Positions 1 through 5,898 of a DNA stretch of 6,002 nucleotides are shown piece after piece. The stretch is from UBA7805 sp036146215 (lineage in GTDB: Bacteria > Planctomycetota > Planctomycetia > Pirellulales > UBA7805). The stretch covers positions 1-6,002 of the forward strand of contig JAYYJN010000238.1 of NCBI GenBank assembly GCA_036146215.1. Reading direction: 5' to 3'. Below the pieces are notes generated by a model, which was not told the DNA's origin, ran no database searches, and saw only the letters and a program-made list of their open reading frames with translations. Position 1 is the stretch's first letter. Each line of letters begins with the position of its first letter. The translations under genes were made by a program, and so were the position numbers.

Positions 1-170
1 GCATTGATCGCGTTTCAGTGCCTGTCTGGCATATTCTGTGCTGGATATCTAGTGCTTTTTTGCCGGGCCAAACTATATTGTCGCAGTTGCGAATCACCTG
101 TGATTCTGCAAGTTTGCGGTTTAAATTTGCAATTCTCAGGAAACGATGAAAGGAAACTAACAAATACCTT

Positions 171-956
171 ATGGATTCTTTTGTTCGATACATCGGGATA
201 GATTACTCGGGTGCTGCCACGCCCGAGGCGGGGCTCTCGGGGCTCCAGGTCTTTGTGACCGGTCAGGGCAGGAGAACGCAGCCTGTGCAGGCACCCGGCG
301 AGCAGAAAACGCGCGTCAGGCGTTGGAGTCGGCAAGCCGTTTTTGAGTGGCTCTGTGAGGAAGTGGGCCAGCGCGGACCTTCATTGATCGGCGTCGATCA
401 TGCGTTCGGGTTCCCAGAAAGCTATCTTGATCGTTATCAGTTGCGATCTTGGCAGCACTTCTTGGGTGATTTTGTGCATGCCTGGCCGACCGATGAACCG
501 CAGCAGACGGTAGAGATCGTCCGTCAGCAACAGCGGGGTCGCGGTAAACGAGTTGGAATGCCCACGGAGTTCCGACTTACTGAGAGGTGGACAACCTCGG
601 CGAAATCGGTATTCCAGTTTGATGTGCAAGGACAGGTCGCCAAGTCGACGCATGCCGGTTTGCCATGGCTCTATCGGTTGCGGAAAAAGTTTCGCGATAG
701 AGTGCATTGTTGGCCGTTCGACGGTTGGGAAATTCCGCCGGGCAGATCGGTGATCGCTGAAGTGTATCCGAGCCTCACCCGGAAAAGATATGATCGCGGC
801 GCGAGGACCGTTGACCAGCAGGACGCCTATAGCGTGAGTCGATGGCTGGCAGAGATGGATCGCTTGAGCGCGCTTTCTCGATATTTCAATCCACCACTCA
901 CACCGCGTGAGCGACGACGAGCAAGGCGCGAGGGGTGGATCTTGGGCGTCTGTTGA
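171..956 (+). CDS. DUF429-family protein, RNase H-like fold, function unknown
   Basis: This 261-residue protein is of unknown biochemical role and probably cytoplasmic, since it has no signal peptide or membrane segment. It resembles the DUF429 group of predicted RNase H-like nucleases. The acidic residues expected of that fold sit at ends of predicted strands: D11 in YIGIDYSGA, D76 in LIGVDHAFGFP, E197 in IAEVYPSL, and D215/D218 in DQQDAYSVSRWL, which begins the last helix. Other recognisable blocks are AKSVFQFDVQGQVAKSTHAG (144-163), WPFDGWEIPPGRS (181-193) and a C-terminal EGWILGV. The length looks complete for this subgroup. ATG 171 is the only plausible start, because an in-frame stop lies at 147-149; a possible Shine-Dalgarno AGGAA at 151-155 is rather far away. 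The gene stands alone, with about 195 bases before the next one. Family assignment is fairly sure. Nuclease activity is only a fold-based inference. Confidence 0.85.
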   Translation: MDSFVRYIGIDYSGAATPEAGLSGLQVFVTGQGRRTQPVQAPGEQKTRVRRWSRQAVFEWLCEEVGQRGPSLIGVDHAFGFPESYLDRYQLRSWQHFLGDFVHAWPTDEPQQTVEIVRQQQRGRGKRVGMPTEFRLTERWTTSAKSVFQFDVQGQVAKSTHAGLPWLYRLRKKFRDRVHCWPFDGWEIPPGRSVIAEVYPSLTRKRYDRGARTVDQQDAYSVSRWLAEMDRLSALSRYFNPPLTPRERRRARREGWILGVC

Positions 957-1005
957 CTCGCCACACACGGATAAATTGAATCATTATTTTAAATTTCGTA
1001 TGCAC

Positions 1006-1023
1006 TGCATTTTTAAAAATGCA
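1006..1023. promoter_or_regulatory. Perfect 18-bp AT-rich palindrome, operator candidate
   Basis: TGCATTTTTAAAAATGCA equals its own reverse complement. With one mismatched pair (C1005/A1024), the symmetry continues to CA at 1003-1004 and TG at 1025-1026, making a 24-bp near-palindrome. It lies between the DUF429 gene and the PhyH gene, about 130 bases before the latter's start. A poor promoter-like pair lies just upstream: TTGAAT at 976-981, a 17-base spacer, then TATGCA at 999-1004. That would put the palindrome near the transcription start, as for a dimeric repressor site. It has no spacer for a loop and no GC-rich stem, so it is a poor terminator. The cognate regulator is not visible in the window. 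Confidence 0.4.
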
Positions 1024-1150
1024 ATGAGCCGGGATTGTATTTCGCACTTCGAATAGGCATAACCCAGGAAATAGGCCGGGGGACTATTGCCACCCTCACA
1101 CTTCCCGTAGTTTCCCTCGGTGTACCTATGATCATGGGAGGACTGACTTC

Positions 1151-2014
1151 ATGACGCACAAATCTGCAATCAGAGATCTACGTACAACCTTCGAGAGGGA
1201 AGGTTTTGTCTATCCCGTTTCGGTAATTGGAGCGCAAGCAGCGCAAGTGTATGCCGAGCGGATGCAGAGATCGCTTGCGGAACTCGCTGGAGAGCAAGGA
1301 TTTGCCGACTGGACCTACTACAAACCTTATCTGATTTTTGATTGGTTTTATGAATTGGCAACGACCCGTGCGTTGCTCGATGCTGTCGAGGTACTACTCG
1401 GCCCTGATATTTTACTTTGGGGCGGAACGATCGCGTTGAAAGAGCCTCGGTCAAAAAGATTTTTCAGTTGGCATCAAGATGAGAAATACTGGCCACTTGA
1501 GCCGAAAGGCCGAGCGGTGGTCACCTGGTTGGCTTTAGGCGAGGTGAGTGAACAAAACGGGTTCGTTCAATTTGTTCCGCGTTCGCATAAGCAAGGATGT
1601 ATCGAACACAGCATGACCTACCACCCGGATAATTATCTCCGTCGTGGCCAGCAGGTAGATACGGGCTTTGATCTTTCAACAGCCGAGGGAGTTTGCTTAC
1701 AACCGGGTGAGATGTCCATGCATCACGGCCTGACCGTGCATGGTTCGGGGGGCAATCATACCGATTTCCCCAGGCTAGGGATCATGATGACCTATGTGCC
1801 GCCGGACGTTCAGACGCCAGGGAGCGACGAATCGGCAATTCTAGTGCGTGGCAAAGATACGCATCATCACTTTCAACATGAATCGTTCAATCCCGGGCTG
1901 GCAACCGCCGAAAATCGTAAAATGCACAGAGAAATTATGATACGTATTGCTGAGCGGACCCTCTCGACGAGCGAGAAGCAACAGGCATACGGAACCTCAC
2001 AGACGCTTTCCTGA
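1151..2014 (+). CDS. Phytanoyl-CoA dioxygenase (PhyH) family Fe(II)/2-oxoglutarate oxygenase
   Basis: This 287-residue cytoplasmic enzyme is predicted to couple 2-oxoglutarate decarboxylation to hydroxylation of an unknown small molecule. The facial triad is complete: H108 and D110 in FSWHQDEKYW, and H197 in VHGSGGN. R208, 11 residues after H197, is the expected 2-oxoglutarate carboxylate ligand, the same spacing as human PHYH (H264/R275). The aspartate in HQD argues against a halogenase, where that position is Ala or Gly. VPRSHKQG (142-149) and PGEMSMHHG (185-193) are typical family blocks. The start is supported by GGGAGG at 1136-1141, nine bases upstream. The C-terminal part after about 225 is variable and includes a His cluster (238-240, 243). 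It is a different PhyH subgroup from the one in the downstream operon, and is separated from it by the TPR gene. The substrate cannot be read from sequence. Confidence 0.9.
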   Translation: MTHKSAIRDLRTTFEREGFVYPVSVIGAQAAQVYAERMQRSLAELAGEQGFADWTYYKPYLIFDWFYELATTRALLDAVEVLLGPDILLWGGTIALKEPRSKRFFSWHQDEKYWPLEPKGRAVVTWLALGEVSEQNGFVQFVPRSHKQGCIEHSMTYHPDNYLRRGQQVDTGFDLSTAEGVCLQPGEMSMHHGLTVHGSGGNHTDFPRLGIMMTYVPPDVQTPGSDESAILVRGKDTHHHFQHESFNPGLATAENRKMHREIMIRIAERTLSTSEKQQAYGTSQTLS

Positions 2015-2095
2015 GCCGATATCCGCTTGAAAGAATTGAGATTTGATTTGCATCAAGTTAAAAAGTGGTGGACGGCATCTTCAACCGGTTGATGC

Positions 2096-2117
2096 ACCCC
2101 CCGATCTTTTGGGGTTT
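2096..2117 (+). terminator. Weak rho-independent-like terminator after the PhyH gene
   Basis: ACCCC (2096-2100) can pair with GGGGT (2111-2115) around a 10-base loop, followed by only a short T run (2115-2118). Just upstream, GCATC (2075-2079) can pair with GATGC (2091-2095) around a core containing the palindrome TCAACCGGTTGA (2081-2092). The stem is short and the T tract minimal. It sits where a terminator would be expected, about 80 bases after the stop at 2014 and 60 before the next gene. Confidence 0.35.
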
Positions 2118-2163
2118 TGCTCCTACCCGGGTGTCGGCTAATGTAAAAGTCCCACCCCAGTTA

Positions 2164-2176
2164 AGGGAGACTCCCT
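2164..2176 (+). promoter_or_regulatory. Inverted repeat covering the Shine-Dalgarno of the TPR gene
   Basis: AGGGAGACTCCCT is symmetric around A2170. As RNA, AGGGA (2164-2168) can pair with TCCCT (2172-2176) around a three-base GAC loop. The first arm is the Shine-Dalgarno sequence of the ATG at 2178, so the hairpin would hide the ribosome site one base before the start codon. It supports 2178 as the start and suggests damped or controlled translation. The stem is only five pairs, so the effect may be slight. Confidence 0.45.
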
Positions 2177-2177
2177 C

Positions 2178-3029
2178 ATGATTTGCCGCGCTGCATATGT
2201 GTTTCTTCTTGTTCTTCTGCTGGTCTCGATCAGCATGAATGCAATCGCAAATGACCGTGAGCGTTGGCTCGCGCTGCATCATGCCTACACGGCCGCACTC
2301 GATGCTGGTGAATACAAACAGGCGGAAACAATCGCCAGGGAGCAACTTCAATTTGTCAAGGAACACCCGTTGCCGCACCAGGAGGATAACGTTGCCCGCG
2401 AAGCGCACAGTTTAAATCAAATTGCTGCCGCGCTTGTGCCGCAGGGCAATCTAGCAACCGCGGAGAAACTATTCACACAATCGCTCGAGATGAATATCGC
2501 GATGCGGGGTCCCACCAGTAAGCACTTAATTCCGATTTTGCTACGCTTGGCGGAGGTCAATCGTCAGCAGAGACAGATCGACAAGGCGGCTGAGACGTTG
2601 CGAAGGGCAATGAAGGTGAAAGAGGTCGCGCTGACGTGGCAGAAGAAGGATGAAGCGTTTGTGGAATTGGCTGAACTTCTCAACGCGCAGTGTCAGATAA
2701 TGATTGCACAACGAAAAATTGACGATGCCCACAAGACGGTAGAGCGTGCGGTCGCGATCAAGGTTCCGTTACCGGACGACGAGCAAAATCAACTGGCCAG
2801 GAATCTGAGCCAACTGGGCTCTTTGCTTGGCGCTCAGGGTAAAACTGCTCAAGCAGTCTCTTGCCTTGAGGAGGCTCGCAACCGTTACGCTCAGGTTTCC
2901 AGTGTGGATCGAGTTGAAGTGGCACGTTGCCTCGAAGAATTGGCCGCCCTCTATCGCAGCGAGGGTCGAGAACGGGACGCAGACACGGTCGAAGGGCAAC
3001 GTGAGGCGTTGCAGATCGGATCCTCCTAG
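2178..3029 (+). CDS. Exported TPR-repeat protein
   Basis: This 283-residue protein has a Sec-type signal peptide and a body of helical tetratricopeptide repeats, probably a periplasmic protein-interaction scaffold with no enzyme activity. The signal has a short basic n-region with R4, a hydrophobic core at 7-19 and a likely cleavage after A24 (NAIA|NDRE). C3 is too early for a lipobox. Repeats with TPR-like A/G/L/Y spacing appear at about 31-62, 74-107, 116-149, 161-195, 203-238 and 246-275; the clearest units are YTAALDAGEYKQAETIAREQ, VPQGNLATAEKLFTQSLEMN and GAQGKTAQAVSCLEEARNRY. The repeats are of the longer type (about 42 residues) seen in TPR_12/kinesin-light-chain-like proteins. AGGGAGA at 2164-2170 gives a good start. 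Such proteins are common in planctomycetes and deltaproteobacteria. No partner can be inferred from the neighbours. Confidence 0.85.
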   Translation: MICRAAYVFLLVLLLVSISMNAIANDRERWLALHHAYTAALDAGEYKQAETIAREQLQFVKEHPLPHQEDNVAREAHSLNQIAAALVPQGNLATAEKLFTQSLEMNIAMRGPTSKHLIPILLRLAEVNRQQRQIDKAAETLRRAMKVKEVALTWQKKDEAFVELAELLNAQCQIMIAQRKIDDAHKTVERAVAIKVPLPDDEQNQLARNLSQLGSLLGAQGKTAQAVSCLEEARNRYAQVSSVDRVEVARCLEELAALYRSEGRERDADTVEGQREALQIGSS

Positions 3030-3031
3030 AT

Positions 3032-3075
3032 TTCGCGAACCGCTCTATCCCGCGAATTTGGTCCTGTTTACCAAA
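3032..3075 (+). other. Two abutting stem-loops after the TPR gene
   Basis: Stem 1 pairs TTCGCG (3032-3037) with CGCGAA (3051-3056) around a 13-base loop. Stem 2 begins at the next base and pairs TTTGGT (3057-3062) with ACCAAA (3070-3075) around CCTGTTT. The pair starts two bases after the TPR stop codon. Neither stem is followed by a T tract, so this is not a classic intrinsic terminator. It could protect the 3' end of the mRNA or lie in a leader of the downstream operon. Confidence 0.35.
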
Positions 3076-3209
3076 ATGGGATATGAAGAATGTGTGAAGT
3101 TCTGCATTGGCATCTAGGACATTTTCTTTTGGAAAGCTATTTTCATTGTCTGGCAGGGGTCCCGAATCTCCTCGGCACCCTCCGATAGTACTCAGGCGTT
3201 GATCATCCG

Positions 3210-4529
3210 ATGCAAGTAGCGGACACCGAAAAATCCGAACGCGGTTTCCTTTTCGGTGCATATTGCATTGTGGCTGCCTTCGGCACTTACTTTTGTATGT
3301 ACGCCTTCCGTAAACCGTTTGCTGCCGGCACCTATGCCGACCTCGAATTTGCGGGCATGAATTACAAAATTCTGCTGATCATCACGCAGGTTGCCGGCTA
3401 TACCCTTTCAAAGTTCATCGGCATCAAAGTCATTTCTGAGATGACACGGAATCACCGTATTGCGATGCTGCTGGGTCTGATCGGTATTTCGGAAATTGGC
3501 CTCGTTGGACTCGGTGTGGTTCCTTATCCGTATAACTGGATTTGCATGTTTCTGAATGGTCTTCCATTGGGCATGATTTGGGGCATCGTATTTAGTTATC
3601 TAGAAGGTCGCCACTCCACCGAAGCGTTAGCTGCGGGATTAAGCGCAAGTTTTATTGTGTCCTCCGGGGTCGTTAAAGCAGTCGGCAAATATCTGATGAC
3701 CGATTGGGGTGTCCCTGAGTTCTGGATGCCGGCGATGACCGGCGGGTTGTTTGTCATCCCGCTGTGTTTCTTTGCGTACCTGCTTTCGCGGGTTCCAACT
3801 CCCGATGCTCGGGACATTGAAGAACGGACCGAGAGGGTGCCGATGACTCGTGCGGACCGCTGGAGCATGCTGCGCAAATTCTGGCTCGGTTTATTGATGC
3901 TTATTCTCGCACACATGCTGCTCACTGCGATGCGCGATTTTCGTGACAAGTTCGCCGTGGAGATTCTCGGTGCAATGGGCATCGGCGATGCCAAGCATCT
4001 AGCAACCTCAGAATTGCCAGTGATGCTTTTGGCATTGATTCCTCTGGGCTGTATCATGTTCATTCGTAGCCATCGGGCTGCTTTTTCAGTTGTGCTTTGC
4101 ACCTTGCTCTTTGGTTTTGCAATTGCTGGTATCAGCACACTTGCCTGGCAGGCTGGTCTACTCGATGGATTTGCATGGTTTATCATCGTAGGAATTGGGC
4201 TTTACCTTGCCTATGTGCCCTATCACAGCATGTTGTTCGAACGTTTTATTGCGCTCTTCCGTGAGAAAGGAAACGCCGGATACTTGATTTATGTGGCTGA
4301 CGCGACCGGTTATTTGAGCAGTGTGGCGGTGCTGTTGGTGAAAAACTTCGCTGCAGGCGAACTCACGCCACTCGATTTTTTTGTCAAGGTGACGTATTTT
4401 GTATCCATCGCAGGAGTTGTATCAATTTCTGTAGCACTCGCGTATTTTGTGATCCGCCGTGCGGTGTCACGCCCTGCAATCGAGCAGCCGGAGGGTCCTG
4501 GTTTGTTTGAGATCGGACAACAAATATGA
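3210..4529 (+). CDS. 12-TM MFS transporter, DUF5690/OPA-like, putative phosphonate permease
   Basis: This 439-residue inner-membrane protein has about 12 hydrophobic segments: roughly 14-32, 52-72, 84-103, 109-130, 142-160, 170-193, then after a charged loop (196-222) 224-242, 267-285, 288-308, 318-340, 356-378 and 392-415. It resembles proteins annotated DUF5690 and, more distantly, the organophosphate:phosphate antiporters. FRKPF at 33-37 in TM1 and GYTLSKFIG at 63-71 in TM2 parallel the VRKNF and GFSKFI segments of GlpT. R242 in TAMRDFRDKF at the end of TM7 falls where GlpT has its second phosphate-binding arginine. Thus R34 and R242 could bind a phosphonate or phosphate group. ATG 3210 is the only upstream option (in-frame stop at 3186), with a weak Shine-Dalgarno. 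The stop overlaps the next start by four bases (ATGA), tying the carrier to the two oxygenases. The transport class is sure; the substrate is inferred from context and these arginines. Confidence 0.85.
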   Translation: MQVADTEKSERGFLFGAYCIVAAFGTYFCMYAFRKPFAAGTYADLEFAGMNYKILLIITQVAGYTLSKFIGIKVISEMTRNHRIAMLLGLIGISEIGLVGLGVVPYPYNWICMFLNGLPLGMIWGIVFSYLEGRHSTEALAAGLSASFIVSSGVVKAVGKYLMTDWGVPEFWMPAMTGGLFVIPLCFFAYLLSRVPTPDARDIEERTERVPMTRADRWSMLRKFWLGLLMLILAHMLLTAMRDFRDKFAVEILGAMGIGDAKHLATSELPVMLLALIPLGCIMFIRSHRAAFSVVLCTLLFGFAIAGISTLAWQAGLLDGFAWFIIVGIGLYLAYVPYHSMLFERFIALFREKGNAGYLIYVADATGYLSSVAVLLVKNFAAGELTPLDFFVKVTYFVSIAGVVSISVALAYFVIRRAVSRPAIEQPEGPGLFEIGQQI

Positions 4530-5302
4530 TTTCTGAAACTGACATGGCAACGTGGCAAACCGATGGATTCCTCTGCGTTCGCGGTTTTTACTCGAGCGAT
4601 GAGGCAGCCGAGGCTAAGCGTTGGGTCGAAGAAATTTCTGATTGGCCCGACGACAGTGAGCGCTGGATGCATCATCGTGAAGAGACTGCCGGGGGGAAGA
4701 TTCGACTTTCGCGGACAGAGAATTTTGTTCCGTTCCATGATGGGATGCGCGACCTGCTCACCCGTGGCAAACTGCTTGATGGGATCGGTCAGTTGATGGG
4801 TGAAACGGCAGTTCTCTACAAGGAAAAAATCAATTACAAATACCCCGGGGGAGCGGGCTATGCGGCACACCAAGACGCTCCGGCTTACGAATTCATCCAT
4901 CATCATGTGACTTGTCTGGTGGCGATCGACCCGATGACCGAGTCGAACGGATGCTTAAAATTTGCACCGGGTCGACACAATGAGGGGCTTATTGGCCTCA
5001 ATGACGCAGGATGTATCGATCAATCCGCTGCCGATACACTCGAATGGGTGTCGGTAGAAACCTTTCCCGGGGATGTTTTGTTTTTCAGCTCTTATGCACC
5101 ACATAAAAGCGGTGCGAACACTTCTGAAATTCCGCGACGCGCCATATACTTAACCTATAACGCGGCTGCCGAAGGCGACTTTCGCGAGGAATACTACCGC
5201 GATAAACGTGAGACATTCGCGCGGCACAAACAGGCGGGCAGTCCTGAGATGGCTCGGATCAGTAAAATTGGTCACTTTCAAGGAAAGACGGTACACGAAT
5301 GA
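4526..5302 (+). CDS. phnY: PhyH-family Fe(II)/2OG oxygenase, likely phosphonate alpha-hydroxylase (PhnY role)
   Basis: This 258-residue cytoplasmic enzyme is predicted to hydroxylate the carbon next to phosphorus of an organophosphonate, using O2, Fe(II) and 2-oxoglutarate. The iron triad is H115 and D117 (AAHQDAP) and H193 (APHKSGAN), and R204 is the 2-oxoglutarate arginine 11 residues later. The block YKEKINYKYPGGAGYAAHQD (98-117) and NGCLKFAPGRH (141-151) are typical of small-molecule PhyH hydroxylases. A histidine run at 125-127 lies near the active-site strand. The ATG at 4526 overlaps the transporter stop, and its own stop overlaps the PhnZ-like start. M7 (4544) is a possible alternative start but has no better ribosome site. 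The PhyH fold is certain. The PhnY role rests on the adjacent PhnZ-like gene, since PhnY/PhnZ act in sequence in known pathways (2-aminoethylphosphonate; methylphosphonate for PhnY*/PhnZ1). The symbol is therefore tentative. Confidence 0.82.
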   Translation: MISETDMATWQTDGFLCVRGFYSSDEAAEAKRWVEEISDWPDDSERWMHHREETAGGKIRLSRTENFVPFHDGMRDLLTRGKLLDGIGQLMGETAVLYKEKINYKYPGGAGYAAHQDAPAYEFIHHHVTCLVAIDPMTESNGCLKFAPGRHNEGLIGLNDAGCIDQSAADTLEWVSVETFPGDVLFFSSYAPHKSGANTSEIPRRAIYLTYNAAAEGDFREEYYRDKRETFARHKQAGSPEMARISKIGHFQGKTVHE

Positions 5303-5898
5303 CAGAGCATCAGCTTGATTTATCGCTTGCAGAGGAACTTAAGCAGACGGATTCAAATGGCAAGGTTGATGCCCTGTTTGAGTACATGCGGCGGAAGGGA
5401 AACACCAACTACGACGAAAATGTTACCCAGTTGGAGCATGGTCTACAGAGTGCTGCGCTGGCGCGTGCAGCGGGTGCCACACCGCAGCAGGTGATCAGTG
5501 CGTTGTTTCATGATCTAGGGCATCTGCTGGTTGATGAACATGCCGGTGAGGGTGATTTTCTGGACGAAGACCTCAACCATGAAGAGGTCGGAGCGGAATA
5601 TCTCAGACCGTTTTTCCCGCCCGAAGTGATCGTTCCGATTGAGTTGCATGTGTCCGCGAAGCGATATCTTTGCACGGTGGACGACAGCTATTACAACGGT
5701 CTTTCCGAGTCATCCACGCGGAGATTTCGCGTGCTGGGTGGAAAATTGAGCGACGAGGAGAAAGCACTCTTTGAGGATACGCCGCATCTCGAATTCGCCT
5801 GTCAGTTACGCCGTTGGGATGACGGTGGAAAGCAGGGTGGCTTGGAGGTGCCCGATTTGGAAGCATATCGGGATGATTGCCTGGCGTCCCTCATCTGA
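5299..5898 (+). CDS. phnZ: PhnZ-like HD-domain di-iron oxygenase, oxidative C-P bond cleavage
   Basis: This 199-residue cytoplasmic enzyme is predicted to open the C-P bond of an alpha-hydroxyphosphonate with O2, giving phosphate and a carboxylate, as PhnZ does with a mixed-valent di-iron centre. The metal and substrate residues fit PhnZ as I recall it, at a near-constant offset of 13: H47, H71, D72, H75, H117, K121 and D174 correspond to H34, H58, D59, H62, H104, K108 and D161, with H94 for H80 (offset 14). E40 matches the gating E27. Further shared blocks are NVTQLEHGLQSA (41-52), HVSAKRYL (117-124) and RRWDDGGKQ (171-179). The PhnZ lid tyrosine (Y24) would fall on N37, with Y38 next to it. 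It has an N-terminal extension of about 13 residues relative to PhnZ. The start lies in an ATGA overlap with the PhyH gene; AGGA at 5281-5284 is distant, so translation is probably coupled. Other MIOX-like HD oxygenases are the main alternative. Confidence 0.85.
   Translation: MTEHQLDLSLAEELKQTDSNGKVDALFEYMRRKGNTNYDENVTQLEHGLQSAALARAAGATPQQVISALFHDLGHLLVDEHAGEGDFLDEDLNHEEVGAEYLRPFFPPEVIVPIELHVSAKRYLCTVDDSYYNGLSESSTRRFRVLGGKLSDEEKALFEDTPHLEFACQLRRWDDGGKQGGLEVPDLEAYRDDCLASLI

Noticed and set aside
1..201. Open plus-strand frame from the window edge to 201, Cys-rich and partly hydrophobic
   Set aside because: It overlaps the start of the well-supported DUF429 gene, has no recognisable motif and an unusual Cys/Leu content. 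It could be the tail of an upstream gene, but nothing supports that.
381..968. Long minus-strand frame of 195 codons
   Set aside because: It lies antisense within and slightly beyond the DUF429 gene, which has clear family motifs; the composition looks like a shadow frame.
1128..1154. Eight-codon frame MIMGGLTS whose stop overlaps the start of the first PhyH gene
   Set aside because: It has no ribosome site of its own and no clear leader-peptide logic; the overlap is probably chance.
3090..3165. Possible Pho-box-like CAT-rich repeats
   Set aside because: The CAT triplets are irregularly spaced and do not give the expected 11-base direct repeat.
2758..3261. Minus-strand frame of 167 codons covering the TPR gene end and the intergenic region
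   Set aside because: It has atypical Arg/Pro-rich composition, overlaps two supported genes and has no domain.
3596..4186. Minus-strand frame of 196 codons
   Set aside because: It is antisense to the transporter gene, with no family motif; a shadow of the coding strand.
4310..4906. Minus-strand frame of 198 codons spanning the transporter/PhyH junction
   Set aside because: It crosses two well-supported genes on the other strand and shows no motif.
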